DNA of 64,000 nt from Flavobacterium cupreum (GCF_003996965.1 NZ_QWDM01000002.1:310001-374000); one strand, 5' to 3'. Counted from the stretch's first letter, positions 53,938 to 63,446 are shown. The notes: generated from the letters alone by a model not told the origin. Made by a program: numbers and translations.

Positions 53938-54987
53938 ATGAAGTTGTATCACAATCTTTCACAAATTGGCTTTTTGAAAAAAAGTTATGCCTTCAAATTT
54001 TTGTTTGTTGCTTTCATAGGTATACACATCCCTTTAATCGGAATTTTATTTTTTGTACTTTATTTTGAAACTGCTGTTTCACCGTCTTCTATTTTAATTT
54101 TTTCGCTGATAATGACATTGTTGGCTACTTTAATTACACTTGTAGTTTTAAAGCAGTTGATAAAACCAATTGCAATTGCTTCCAAATCTCTGGATGATTA
54201 CCGTAATAACAGAAGATTGTCTGTCCTGCCAACCGAATACACCGATGAGGCAGGTCTTTTAATGTGCAATATCCAGGAGTCTATTTATGAAGCCGAAAGT
54301 TATATCAATGAAAAACAGGATTTAATTTATATGCTGTCGCACGATTTAAAAAATTTTGCAGGAAATCCTCAGGGACTGGCCAATCTGATTATAAGTGAAA
54401 ATCCGTCAGATTCCGTAAAAAATCTGGCAGGATTAATTTGCGAATCAACCAATCTGCAGTTTCGCTACATTGAAAATTTTATTAAATTACTGAATGAGCA
54501 GGATCAGATTGCAAAAATCAACCAGGAAGTAAAGACGATCATATTCCCTAATATTCTGCCCTTTATCAACGAGCAGGTAGAACAACGCCTGATTGATAAA
54601 AATATAAAACTGTCTCTGAGTTTAGAATTAAATGAAGCCAGGCTGAGAATCGATGAAGGTTTGCTGGTTCAGGTTCTGGTGAACCTGATTAGTAACGCCA
54701 TTAAATTCTCTTATTTTGACAGTGAAGTCAAGGTTCGGATTTACTTTGAAAAGGAAAAATTAGTAATCACGGTTACCGACAAAGGAATTGGTTTCAACAA
54801 AGATCAGATCGACGAATTGTTCAAGAAATTCACTCCCATGAGCCGATTAGGTACCGCGAAAGAATCCTCAACCGGAATTGGTTTGTACCTGTGCAAGAAA
54901 ATTATAGAAAGAAACAGAGGTGAATTAAGTGCTGCCAGTGAAGGAAAAAATAAAGGGGCAGAGTTTAAGTTAGTTTTTGAACTCTAA
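53938..54987 (+). CDS. Sensor histidine kinase
   Basis: A 349 aa kinase with two membrane helices (~20-42 and ~52-75) and almost no periplasmic loop, then a HAMP-like segment, the H box HDLKNFAGNPQGLANL, N box LVNLISNAIKFS, G1 DKGIGF and G2 SSTGIGLYLCKKI. Without a periplasmic sensor domain it may sense through membrane or redox cues. No response regulator is beside it; the stop directly abuts the convergent gene stop with no gap. Confidence 0.9.
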   Translation: MKLYHNLSQIGFLKKSYAFKFLFVAFIGIHIPLIGILFFVLYFETAVSPSSILIFSLIMTLLATLITLVVLKQLIKPIAIASKSLDDYRNNRRLSVLPTEYTDEAGLLMCNIQESIYEAESYINEKQDLIYMLSHDLKNFAGNPQGLANLIISENPSDSVKNLAGLICESTNLQFRYIENFIKLLNEQDQIAKINQEVKTIIFPNILPFINEQVEQRLIDKNIKLSLSLELNEARLRIDEGLLVQVLVNLISNAIKFSYFDSEVKVRIYFEKEKLVITVTDKGIGFNKDQIDELFKKFTPMSRLGTAKESSTGIGLYLCKKIIERNRGELSAASEGKNKGAEFKLVFEL

Positions 54988-55431
54988 TCAGGATCTTTTC
55001 TTGATAATCTCATAATTGATAATCGTGAAAAAATAGAAGCAGGAATCTGCTGTGATTTTACCCAGAATAATTCCGAAAAAATAATTCCCGCACAAAATCG
55101 GCATCCAGTACATACAAAACGGACGAACGACTAAAAAGTCTAAAATTGCCGGATACCCAAATTCCAAAACCAGATTTTTGACCAGCGATAGGATTTCCCT
55201 AAAACCTGTTGCTTTGTTTTCAGTTTTGTGCTGCAGCGCCATCTTTCTGTAAGAAGAAATCAGAATAACCCCGTAAAAAGCCAGATATTCTGCAAAAGTA
55301 ATCAGATAGGCTGTTGTAAGTCCGCTGTAAATTTTACTGAAAAGTGAAGTCAGCAATGCTGCTGTTGTACTCGCCAGTTCAGCATATTTATATCGGTTAA
55401 ACCACTCTTTGAAATTTGATTTTGTAAGCAT
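54988..55431 (-). CDS. Small multipass membrane protein, unknown
   Basis: A 147 aa protein with an amphipathic start (MLTKSNFKEWFNRYKYAELAS) and about three to four membrane segments: AYLITFAEYLAFYGVILIS, YPAILDFLVVRPFCMYW and ILCGNYFFGIILGKI. Not recognised. Its stop abuts that of the histidine kinase, and its upstream side is a repeat array. Confidence 0.6.
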   Translation of the reverse strand: MLTKSNFKEWFNRYKYAELASTTAALLTSLFSKIYSGLTTAYLITFAEYLAFYGVILISSYRKMALQHKTENKATGFREILSLVKNLVLEFGYPAILDFLVVRPFCMYWMPILCGNYFFGIILGKITADSCFYFFTIINYEIIKKRS

Positions 55432-55903
55432 TTTTTTGAAGGTTCAGAGAGGCAAAGTTACAAAGGAACAAAGGTTTTTTGCAGGGAAGTTCATAAAACC
55501 TTTGAACCTTTTTTTGGAAGTTTCAGAGAGGTTTTTAGTAGGGAAAGTTTATAAAGGCTTTTTCCCTTTGAACCTTTCTTTAAGGTTAGAAAACCCTTGT
55601 CCCTCTGCACCTTTTTTTGAAGGTTCAGAGAGGTAAAGTTACAAAGTGGTAAAAGTTTTTAGCAGGGAAAGTCTATAAAAGGCTTTTTCCCTTTGAACAT
55701 ATCTTTAAGGTTAGAAAACCTTTGTCCCTCTGCACCTTTGTCCCTTTGCACCTTTTTTTGAAGGTTCAGAGAGGTAAATTTACAAAGTGGTAAAGGTTTT
55801 TAGCAGGGAAAGTTTATAAAAGGCTTTGTTCCTTTGAACCTTTCTTTAAGGTTAGAAAACCTTTGTTCCTCTGCACCTTTGTCCCTTTGAAACTTTTTAA
55901 AAC
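55432..55903. repeat. Tandem repeat array, GGTTCAGAGAGG type
   Basis: About four to five units of ~100-130 bp. Each contains GAAGGTTCAGAGAGGTAAAG, a CAAAG(T)GG-type run, GCAGGGAAAGT and a CCTTTGAACC.TT tail. Copies differ by a few bases and one is shorter. It fills the whole gap between two minus-strand genes; I see no gene in it. Confidence 0.85.
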
Positions 55904-56890
55904 CTACCACAGATGATGAACCGGGGATTTGATGTATTTTTCATAAATAGCATTCATCGCTGCAATTTTATCAGGAGTAAGTTTTGGTAAATCGTACACG
56001 GATAAATTCGACAGGACATGACTGGTTTTTGACGCGCCCGGAATAATACAGCTGATGTCTTCAAAACTCAAAATCCATTGTAAAGCGTAAGGCGCCAGAT
56101 TGGACGCTTCCGGAAATAAGGACTTTAATTCCTGTACCGCTTTAAGTCCCAGATCGTAATCAATTCCCGAAAAGGTTTCGCCTTTATCGAAAGCTTCTCC
56201 GTTACGATTAAAGTTGCGGTGATCCTGAGGCTCGAAAGTAGTTTTCGAATCAAATAAACCGGTTAAAAGTCCGCTTGCTAAGGGAACTCTGGCAATTATT
56301 CCAATGTCTTTCTTTCTGGCTTCAGAGAAAAATAATTGCGAAGGACGCTGACGAAACAAGTTGAAAATAATCTGAACCGTGGTTACATTCGAAAATTCGA
56401 TTGCTTTCAGGGCTTCTTCGACTTTTTCGACGCTTACTCCCAAATTTAAGATTTTCCCCTGATCCTTTAAACGGTCAAACATTTCGAAAATTTCAGGTCT
56501 GTAGAAAACTTCAGTAGGAGGGCAGTGCAGCTGAATCAGGTCAATTGTTTCAAGTCCCATTCTTTTTAAACTGTCTTCCACAAATTTCTGCAGGACTTTA
56601 GGCTGGTACCCTTCACTGACATGCGGATTAATATGGCGTCCGCATTTCGTAGCTACATAAATACGTTCAGAACGCGAACGAATGACTCTTCCCGCGGCAG
56701 TTTCACTCAGTCCATTTTCATACACATCGGCAGTGTCAATAAAATTAACGCCATGATCAATAGCAGTATTGAGAAGTTCGTCAGCAGTTGTATTGTCAAA
56801 AGCGGAACCCCATTTTCCTCCAACCTGCCAGGTGCCACGGGAAATTTCCGAGATATTAAAGTTGGTTTTGCCTAGTTTGCGGTAGTTCAT
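55904..56890 (-). CDS. Aldo/keto reductase
   Basis: A 328 aa NADPH-dependent TIM-barrel enzyme. The catalytic Asp and Tyr are in FIDTADVYENG, the Lys in VATKCGRHINP and the His in IDLIQLHCPP. It is an AKR of the YajO/YdhF-like type with unknown substrate. Start MNYRKLGKTNFNISEISRG is typical. Confidence 0.93.
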   Translation of the reverse strand: MNYRKLGKTNFNISEISRGTWQVGGKWGSAFDNTTADELLNTAIDHGVNFIDTADVYENGLSETAAGRVIRSRSERIYVATKCGRHINPHVSEGYQPKVLQKFVEDSLKRMGLETIDLIQLHCPPTEVFYRPEIFEMFDRLKDQGKILNLGVSVEKVEEALKAIEFSNVTTVQIIFNLFRQRPSQLFFSEARKKDIGIIARVPLASGLLTGLFDSKTTFEPQDHRNFNRNGEAFDKGETFSGIDYDLGLKAVQELKSLFPEASNLAPYALQWILSFEDISCIIPGASKTSHVLSNLSVYDLPKLTPDKIAAMNAIYEKYIKSPVHHLW

Positions 56891-57266
56891 TTTTTTTAAG
56901 TTACAAAGGTTCAGAGGTACAAAGTTGCAAAGGCCTAGCTGGACGTTTTAGAAAACTGTGTACTTCTGAGCTTTTACCATTTTGGACCTTTTTTTAATCA
57001 AATAAAATTTTACTGTAATTCATTTTTTTTAGTTAGAAAGGTTCAGAGGTTCAAAGCGACAAAGGTCTTAGCTGTATGTTTTAGAAAACTTTGTACCTCT
57101 GAGCCTTTGCTACTTAAAACCTTTTTTCAATCAAATAAAATTTTACTGTAATTCATTTTTTTTTTTTAGTTAGCAAGGTTTAGAGATTCAAAGCGACAAA
57201 GGTTCTGGCTGTACATTTTAAAAAACTTTGTACCTCTGAACCTTTGCTACTTTGAACCTTTTATGA
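56891..57266. repeat. Three ~120-bp tandem repeats of the GGTTCAGAGG family
   Basis: Three units starting near 56900, 57030 and 57168, each with AAGGTTCAGAGGTTCAAAG, CGACAAAGGT(C/T), GCTGTATGTTTTAGAAAACT, GTACCTCTGA and AATCAAATAAAATTTTACTG or its remnant. No gene is present. Confidence 0.85.
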
Positions 57267-58154
57267 TCAATCAAACAAATCAGAAGAAAGATAACGGTCG
57301 CCGCGATCGCAGATAATGGCTACAATCACTCCGGATTCCAGCTGTTCTGCGATTTTTAAAGCTACGGCAACAGAACCTCCGCTGCTCATTCCGGCAAAAA
57401 CACCTTCTTCAAGGGCTAAACGTTTGGTCATTTCGCGGGCTTCTTCTTCGCTTACGTCAATAACAGTATCAACTTTCGAGGCATCGAAGATTTTAGGCAG
57501 ATATTCCTTTGGCCATTTTCTGATTCCGGGAATTTGGGAACCGTCGCTTGGCTGTGCGCCTATAATCTGAATAGTTGGATTTTTTTCTTTTAAGTACGTC
57601 GAAGTTCCGATAATCGTTCCCGTTGTCCCCATGGCCGAAACAAAATGGGTTACGGTTCCTTCGGTATCGTTCCAGATTTCAGGTCCTGTGGTTTTATAAT
57701 GTGCTTTCCAGTTGTCTTCGTTTGCAAACTGGTTTAGCATCAGGTACCCGCCTTCAGCGACTTTTTTGTCGGCATAGTCACGCGAACCGATGATTCCTTC
57801 ACTTGCGGGCGTTAAAATAACCGTAGCGCCATAAGCACGCATGGTTTGGGTTCGTTCTTTCGTAGAATCTTCGGGTAAAATCAATTCTATTTCTATCTGG
57901 AACAATTTTGCAATCATGGCAAGGGCAATTCCGGTATTACCACTGGTGGCTTCAATAAGTTTATCTCCTTTTTTAATGTCGCCTCTTTCCAGTGCCGAAG
58001 CGATCATATTGTAGGCTGCCCTGTCTTTTACGCTTCCTCCGGGATTGTTTCCTTCCAGTTTCAGTAAAAGTTTTACGTTTTTATTTTTCACCAAATGGAC
58101 TGTTTCCATCAGGGGTGTATTTCCAATTAGGTTTAACAGTTTCTGTGGACCCAT
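57267..58154 (-). CDS. cysM: Cysteine synthase
   Basis: A 295 aa PLP enzyme converting O-acetylserine and sulfide to cysteine. The lysine is in NNPGGSVKDRAAYNMI; the substrate-binding loop is EATSGNTGIALAM; the glycine-rich phosphate site is MGTTGTIIGTSTYL, and the active-site motif is GMSSGGSV. Close to CysM-type enzymes. Its ATG is next to the stop of the serine acetyltransferase gene, so they form an operon. Confidence 0.92.
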   Translation of the reverse strand: MGPQKLLNLIGNTPLMETVHLVKNKNVKLLLKLEGNNPGGSVKDRAAYNMIASALERGDIKKGDKLIEATSGNTGIALAMIAKLFQIEIELILPEDSTKERTQTMRAYGATVILTPASEGIIGSRDYADKKVAEGGYLMLNQFANEDNWKAHYKTTGPEIWNDTEGTVTHFVSAMGTTGTIIGTSTYLKEKNPTIQIIGAQPSDGSQIPGIRKWPKEYLPKIFDASKVDTVIDVSEEEAREMTKRLALEEGVFAGMSSGGSVAVALKIAEQLESGVIVAIICDRGDRYLSSDLFD

Positions 58155-58155
58155 G

Positions 58156-58947
58156 TTATTTTTTCTCTTTTATTTTAACTTCTGTAGTAGTGGTATTGAG
58201 TACAATAGAATCTTCCGGAATCGATTTGGTGATCCAGGCATTTCCGCCAACAATACTGTTTTTGCCAATAACGGTTTCTCCACCCAAAATTGTAGCATTC
58301 GCATAAATGCAGACATTTTGCTCAACGGTAGGATGTCGTTTTTCATTTTTCATTTCCTTACTCACGCTCAAAGCACCTAAAGTAACCCCCTGGTAAATTT
58401 TTACATGTTTTTCGATTACAGCCGTTTCACCAATTACAATTCCTGTGGCGTGATCAATAAAAAATGGTGAAGCTATCCGGGCGCCTGCGTGGATATCGGT
58501 TCCGGTAATCCGATGGGCATATTCGCTCATTAGCCTTGAAAAAAGCAATAAATCGAGCAGGTATAATTCGTGACTCAGCCTGTAAATCGCTATTGCATAA
58601 AACCCTGGATACCCTAAATACACTTCACTGATACTGTTGGAGGCAGGATCATTTTCCAGGATATATTCGGCATCCTGATTCAGTTTTTCCAGAACACCGG
58701 GCAATTTTTCAAGGAAGCGGTCCCAGATCGATTCGCATAAATTTTCAGGCTTTTTGCAGGCCAGAACGGCAATTTCCTTAAATCGTATTTCGAGTTCATC
58801 GATACTTGCATCTAAAGCGGCATTCGAATCAAAAAGGGTATAAAAAAGCTTTTCGGTAAAATCTTCAGTCTTCGTTTTGATTCCGTAGTTGATGTTTGAA
58901 TGGCTTTTTAAAGCTTTTATATTTTGTATGATAAGATCTTTTGACAC
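58156..58947 (-). CDS. cysE: Serine O-acetyltransferase
   Basis: A 263 aa acetyltransferase producing O-acetylserine. The C-terminal left-handed beta-helix (~150-250) is complete: GTDIHAGARIASPFFIDHATG, IVIGETAVIEKHVKIYQGVT and IYANATILGGETVIGKNSIVGG. The N-terminal helical domain is longer than in short EpsC-type proteins. One base separates its stop from the cysM ATG: a serine-to-cysteine operon. Confidence 0.93.
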   Translation of the reverse strand: MSKDLIIQNIKALKSHSNINYGIKTKTEDFTEKLFYTLFDSNAALDASIDELEIRFKEIAVLACKKPENLCESIWDRFLEKLPGVLEKLNQDAEYILENDPASNSISEVYLGYPGFYAIAIYRLSHELYLLDLLLFSRLMSEYAHRITGTDIHAGARIASPFFIDHATGIVIGETAVIEKHVKIYQGVTLGALSVSKEMKNEKRHPTVEQNVCIYANATILGGETVIGKNSIVGGNAWITKSIPEDSIVLNTTTTEVKIKEKK

Positions 58948-59138
58948 AATTGTAGAATTGAATGAATGTTTTGAAGCGTTAAAAGTAAGGTGTTTTTTGT
59001 AAATAAAAGCACGATTAACTTAAAGAAATTTCGTTTTGTGAATTGTATTTGTGATAAATAAAAGAATTGGAAACAGAAAGAATTTATATGATTCATAAGA
59101 AGTTAAATGCTTAAATTAGCAGGGAAAATACATTCATA

Positions 59139-59840
59139 ATGAAAAATAATCCGACTTTTAAAAGTGCTATTTCTAACCTGTCTTTTCCTGCAAAAGAAAA
59201 AATTTCAGGAAAATCTATTCACGATCCTATCTTAGGACTTATTGTAGAAGATCATCCTTCTTTTTGCGATACTGATTATATTGCTGTTAAAGAATTAAAT
59301 GCGTATCGCCAGAAATACATCTCAAACTATTTGTCTACGGAAATCGGGGCACTTTCTGAACTTGAAAAAAACGTCGTTGAATCACTAAAGGAAGATAAAT
59401 CAATCGTCAGCATTCTGGAAGATGAAGAAGAAACCAGAAGTTTTGGACAAAAGATAGCCGATAAGGTGGCTGATTTTGGCGGAAGCTGGACTTTTATAAT
59501 TTCATTTTTACTTTTTATCGTGATCTGGAGTAGTGCGAATGTCCTGATTTTGGTCAATAAAGGTTTTGATCCGTATCCTTTTATTCTGCTGAATTTGATT
59601 TTATCCTGTATCGCTGCATTGCAGGCTCCGGTCATTATGATGAGTCAGAACCGCCAGGAAGAAAAAGACCGTACACGTGCTAAGAAAGATTATATGATTA
59701 ACCTGAAATCGGAATTGGAAATCAGGATGATTCACGATAAAATAGATCACCTGATTATGCACCAGCAACAGGAACTAATCGAAATTCAGAAAGTCCAGAT
59801 CGAAATGATGAACGACATTCTGAATCAAATCAAAAAATGA
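59139..59840 (+). CDS. DUF1003 membrane protein
   Basis: A 233 aa protein with two membrane helices (~118-135 and ~147-167) preceded by IADKVADFGGSWTFIISFLLF and followed by APVIMMSQNRQEEKDRTRAKKDY, the DUF1003 signature. Function unknown; cyanobacterial and Bacteroidota homologues are linked to membrane stress only by inference. Promoter-like TAAATTAG lies upstream. Confidence 0.88.
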   Translation: MKNNPTFKSAISNLSFPAKEKISGKSIHDPILGLIVEDHPSFCDTDYIAVKELNAYRQKYISNYLSTEIGALSELEKNVVESLKEDKSIVSILEDEEETRSFGQKIADKVADFGGSWTFIISFLLFIVIWSSANVLILVNKGFDPYPFILLNLILSCIAALQAPVIMMSQNRQEEKDRTRAKKDYMINLKSELEIRMIHDKIDHLIMHQQQELIEIQKVQIEMMNDILNQIKK

Positions 59841-59869
59841 TTTTAGCAAAACAGCTCATACGTATCAGA

Positions 59870-59965
59870 GAAAAATCTGCACTATCTGCAAAATCTGCGT
59901 GAAAAAAAGTCAAAGATTTACAAAAAAAATCAGCGCAAATCTGTGCAATCCGTGGCAAAAAAAAA
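59870..59965. repeat. ATCTGC-rich repeats related to the 36-37 kb array
   Basis: AAATCTGCACTATCTGCAAA and AAATCAGCGCAAATCTGTGC-type units, in the same family as the GCAGATTTAGCAGAT elements but shorter and more degenerate. Confidence 0.55.
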
Positions 59966-59982
59966 ACAGAATCAGTCGAAGT

Positions 59983-60261
59983 TTAAAAGTGTTTGTACCA
60001 ATAGCCGCCCACCATAAAAACGGCATTTATGATTCCGGAAATCCAAAGTAATCTGCTGTAATTTTTAGATTTATCTAAAAAATATAAACCGACAAAACCC
60101 AGAAAAATAAGTGTAGAATAGAGCGCCGGATACATTTGAAAAGCAGCTGAAAACTCACCCTGAAAAAGTAAGAATAAAGCGCGCTGGAAACCACATCCCA
60201 AACACTCGATTCCAAACAGTGTTTTGAATAAACAGGGCAGCATAAATTTCTCCAGATTCAC
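59983..60261 (-). CDS. DUF2752 protein
   Basis: A 92 aa protein starting MNLEKFMLPCLFKTLFGIECLGCGFQRAL with the C-x(2)-G-C-G-x-Q-R pattern of DUF2752, followed by three hydrophobic helices. This family is a small inner-membrane protein of unknown function, often near electron-transfer genes. Overlaps nothing. Confidence 0.88.
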   Translation of the reverse strand: MNLEKFMLPCLFKTLFGIECLGCGFQRALFLLFQGEFSAAFQMYPALYSTLIFLGFVGLYFLDKSKNYSRLLWISGIINAVFMVGGYWYKHF

Positions 60262-60364
60262 GGGTTATAATTTTTACAATTTACGAAAAAAAGAAACAAC
60301 ATTTCAGGAAGTTAAGAAGTACTATTTTAAAGTTTCTTACTTTTGGATCTTTAGACTTAAAAAT

Positions 60365-60550
60365 ATGAAAGCTTTTAAAATTTTAATAATGATACTTGCC
60401 ATTGCTGTGGCACTTTATGAGCAGGTATCAGCAGAAAAAAATATCTATATTATGGTCATTGCAATGGCAGTTTTCATGTATGGAATGATGCAGTTGAGTG
60501 CAAAAACACCGAGTAAGAATCAGGAAAAAGAGGAAGAGGATGTTAACTAA
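60365..60550 (+). CDS. Small two-helix membrane protein
   Basis: A 61 aa protein with two hydrophobic segments (~4-17 and ~27-43; FKILIMILAIAVALYEQ and IYIMVIAMAVFMYGMMQL) and an acidic tail (NQEKEEEDVN). The ATG at 60365 is preferred to a longer upstream start. Its 3' end overlaps the Smr-type gene by 11 bp. Confidence 0.65.
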   Translation: MKAFKILIMILAIAVALYEQVSAEKNIYIMVIAMAVFMYGMMQLSAKTPSKNQEKEEEDVN

Positions 60551-61091
60551 AGGGGATAAGGTTTCGGTTTTGGATGAAGCCATAAACGGAGTAGTGGTTT
60601 CCGTTAAAAATAACGAAGTTTTAATTGAAACGGAAGACGGATTTACGATGACATTTTTTGTCAATGAATTGATTAAGATTCAGGATTCCAGTAATTTAAT
60701 GAATTCTATTAAAAGAATTGATATAGATGAAATTTCGAAGGAGAAAACAGAGCCTAAACCAAGGAGTTTCGTAAAAGAAAAGAAAGATAAACGTGAAATT
60801 GCAGCACCTGAGTTTGATTTGCATATCGAAAAACTGATTCCCAACAAACGCGGAATGTCCAATTATGACATCTTAACGCTGCAGACCGAAACGGCAAAAA
60901 GGCATATTGAATTTGCGATCAGAAACCGTATCCCGAAGATTGTTTTTATTCACGGTGTTGGCGAAGGAATTCTGAAAGCAGAACTTGACTTTTTACTGGG
61001 GCGTTATGACGGAATTGATTTTCAGGATGCCAATTATCAAAAATATGGACTGGGAGCAACAGAAGTTTATTTCAGGCAAAATAATAAATAA
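60540..61091 (+). CDS. Smr-domain protein (MutS2-like C-terminal part)
   Basis: A 183 aa protein. It starts MLTKGDKVSVLDEAINGVVV (a KOW/SH3-like strand set), a charged linker, then an Smr domain with FDLHIEKL, TAKRHIEFAIRNRIPKIVFIHGVGEGILKAEL and the G-x-G end. The Smr domain is a nicking endonuclease or RNA-binding unit; here the MutS part is absent. The start at 60540 avoids a short, unlikely N-terminal extension. Confidence 0.82.
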   Translation: MLTKGDKVSVLDEAINGVVVSVKNNEVLIETEDGFTMTFFVNELIKIQDSSNLMNSIKRIDIDEISKEKTEPKPRSFVKEKKDKREIAAPEFDLHIEKLIPNKRGMSNYDILTLQTETAKRHIEFAIRNRIPKIVFIHGVGEGILKAELDFLLGRYDGIDFQDANYQKYGLGATEVYFRQNNK

Positions 61092-61131
61092 ACCATTTTT
61101 GCTGTCCGAAACAGCTTCAATTGAAACATAA

Positions 61132-61193
61132 AAAAAACATCCGTTTTCAACACTAATCTTACTTTAAAATTAGAATGAAAACGGATGTTTTTT
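61132..61193. terminator. Bidirectional intrinsic terminator
   Basis: AAAAAACATCCGTTTTCA (61132-61149) and TGAAAACGGATGTTTTTT (61176-61193) are a perfect 18-bp inverted pair, between the Smr gene and the convergent lipoprotein gene. Confidence 0.85.
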
Positions 61194-61245
61194 TGTAGGA
61201 ATAAAACACTTGGTAAAATTTCTGAAAAAGGGAAATTAAACCGGG

Positions 61246-62238
61246 TTAATTCGTTGTGGTATAGATGTCACCCAATACATAACTGGTACCTAAATTAACA
61301 GTATTCGTTGTTTTTTGCAGCGTCGTATTTCTAAGTCTTATCGTGTGTTTAAATGTATTGGCTACATCGGTTGTTGTGGTTACCTCAATAATTCCGCTGG
61401 TATTGGCTACACCTGCAACTCCCGCCCAGGTCTCTTTTAATACTGCTGTCGTTGGTGGTGTTGCGGTACAGAAATAACTATCGTTAAGGGCGCTGCCTGT
61501 GTAAACCTTAAATAGAAGTTTGTTGACATCCGGACCAATTAATCCTGTTCGCGGAGCATTTACCGGGGTTACAACATTCTGAATTAGCGTAGGATCAATA
61601 TTGTCAATGGTCATGGCTGAATTGTCGTTGTAGGTATAAACTTGTCCGGCACTTGCACATTGTTTAACTTGTTTAGTGAAAGTCAGGTTCAGTTTGTCAG
61701 TTTCCGCTATAGTCGTTTTAAAATCACCGAAAATGACTTGAGGCTGCGTAACATCTAAACTGGCTATCGAATACGTAAGGTTTTTAATGATGATATTATG
61801 AGTATATCCCGTAATAGTGATAGCACCAGTAGTTTCGTTTGTTGTCTTTTGTGCGGTAGTGGTAATTTCAATGATTCCCGACTTGGCATACCATTCGTTA
61901 ATGATATTTGGTGTTGTTGGCGGAATCAGGCTGCAAATATTAGTTTTGGCCACAACTCCGTCATAACTTCTGTAAACAAGTCTGAAATTACCATCATTAT
62001 TAATGCTGAATTCTCTGGGATCACCGACAGGTGTTGGTTCGTTAAGCAGCGTACCCGGTGCCAGCTGCAATAGCAGTGATTCCTGGCTTTTTAGTTTGTA
62101 AATTAGCTCATTCGTTGTAAGGTTACAGGCGTCAGCAGTAACATCTTTAAAGTCTACGGTCTCAACAGTTATATCACCATCATCACATCCGTTTAATAAA
62201 AGGGCTAATAACAGGAGGTATGCATATTTTCTCATCAT
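61246..62238 (-). CDS. Lipoprotein, unknown function
   Basis: A 330 aa lipoprotein (MMRKYAYLLLLALLLNGC, Cys18). It has two internally similar segments, each with an SLIPPTTPNIINEWYAKSG-like and a CTATPPTTAVLKETWAGVA-like unit, plus a SGIIEVTTT element, which hint at an internal duplication. No known domain is recognised. Probably outer-membrane anchored. Confidence 0.75.
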   Translation of the reverse strand: MMRKYAYLLLLALLLNGCDDGDITVETVDFKDVTADACNLTTNELIYKLKSQESLLLQLAPGTLLNEPTPVGDPREFSINNDGNFRLVYRSYDGVVAKTNICSLIPPTTPNIINEWYAKSGIIEITTTAQKTTNETTGAITITGYTHNIIIKNLTYSIASLDVTQPQVIFGDFKTTIAETDKLNLTFTKQVKQCASAGQVYTYNDNSAMTIDNIDPTLIQNVVTPVNAPRTGLIGPDVNKLLFKVYTGSALNDSYFCTATPPTTAVLKETWAGVAGVANTSGIIEVTTTTDVANTFKHTIRLRNTTLQKTTNTVNLGTSYVLGDIYTTTN

Positions 62239-62308
62239 GATTTTATTTGGGTCAAAAATAGTGAAAAATTTGGCAATTGATATTTAAGAATTCACAATTG
62301 ATATTTCA

Positions 62309-62316
62309 TAACTTTG
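62309..62316 (+). promoter_or_regulatory. -7 box just before the cysteine desulfurase gene
   Basis: TAACTTTG matches TAnnTTTG exactly, 6 bp before the ATG. If real, the transcript would be leaderless or nearly so. No good -33 box is seen. Confidence 0.35.
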
Positions 62317-62321
62317 CCGTA

Positions 62322-63446
62322 ATGAAAAAAGTATATCTCGATAACGCCTCTACTACTGCAATGCGTCCTGAAGTGATTCAGGAAATTACGAAAGTGATGA
62401 CTGAGGATTTTGGTAATCCTTCTTCTACCCATAGTTTTGGCCGAAACGGGAAGACTATTCTGGAACTTTCCAGAAAAAGTATTGCGAAACAATTAAACTG
62501 CACAGCGCAGGAAATTATTTTTACTTCCGGTGGAACAGAAGCTGATAACTGGATTCTTCGTTCAGCAGTAGAAGACCTGAAAACAGAACGCATTATTACG
62601 GCTAAAACAGAACATCATGCTGTTTTGTATAGTGTCCTGGCTTTACAGTCCGATTATAATATTCAGGTAGATTATGTGAATATACACCCTGACGGATCCA
62701 TTGATCTGACGCATCTCTCGAATTTGCTGGCCCAGGAGAAAAAAACAATTGTGAGTTTGATGCATGTCAATAACGAAACCGGTACGATTCTCGATCTGGA
62801 CCGGGTAGCCGTTATTTGCAGGCAATATAACGCCTTGTTTCACTCTGATACGGTACAGTCTGTAGGGAAAACAGAAATTGACCTGCAAAAGACCTCCGTT
62901 GACTTTATTGTGGCCAGTGCACATAAGTTTCATGGGCCAAAAGGTGTGGGTTTTGCTTTTATTAGAAAAAATACAGGTTTACAGCCTTTGCTATTTGGTG
63001 GAGAACAGGAAAAAGGACTTCGTGCAGGGACGGAAGCCGTACATCAGATTGCCGGAATGGCAAAAGCGCTGTCGCTTTCCTACGAAAATCTGGATGAGGA
63101 AAGAAACTACATTTCGGATTTGAAAACCTATCTTATTGATCAGCTTGGAATTCATCTTCCGGGTTTTAGAATCAATGGTAAAAAAGAGGACTTTTATAAT
63201 ATCATCAATATCATTCTTCCTTTTTCTTCGGATAAAACTTCAATGCTTTTGTTTAGCCTGGATATGAAAGGAATCGCGGTCTCCAGAGGAAGCGCCTGTC
63301 AGTCCGGAAGCATAAAACCTTCGCATGTTCTAAAAGAAATGCTTTCTGAGGAAGATTTAAAATTACCGAATCTTCGAATTTCATTCAGTCATTACAACAC
63401 CAAAGAAGACATTGACTGGCTTGTGGAAAGTTTGAAAATGGTTTAA
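62322..63446 (+). CDS. Cysteine desulfurase
   Basis: A 374 aa PLP enzyme of the NifS/IscS type, turning cysteine into alanine and a persulfide. The PLP lysine is in ASAHKFHGPKGVGF, the active cysteine in SRGSACQSGS, and the start MKKVYLDNASTTAMRPEV is typical. The ATG at 62322 is chosen because it begins at this motif; 62277 is a longer option. No IscU or SUF genes are adjacent; it could serve tRNA thiolation or Fe-S assembly. Confidence 0.92.
   Translation: MKKVYLDNASTTAMRPEVIQEITKVMTEDFGNPSSTHSFGRNGKTILELSRKSIAKQLNCTAQEIIFTSGGTEADNWILRSAVEDLKTERIITAKTEHHAVLYSVLALQSDYNIQVDYVNIHPDGSIDLTHLSNLLAQEKKTIVSLMHVNNETGTILDLDRVAVICRQYNALFHSDTVQSVGKTEIDLQKTSVDFIVASAHKFHGPKGVGFAFIRKNTGLQPLLFGGEQEKGLRAGTEAVHQIAGMAKALSLSYENLDEERNYISDLKTYLIDQLGIHLPGFRINGKKEDFYNIINIILPFSSDKTSMLLFSLDMKGIAVSRGSACQSGSIKPSHVLKEMLSEEDLKLPNLRISFSHYNTKEDIDWLVESLKMV

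Noticed and set aside
55409..55636. Open frame inside the repeat array
   Set aside because: It is made of repeat DNA with no coding signs.
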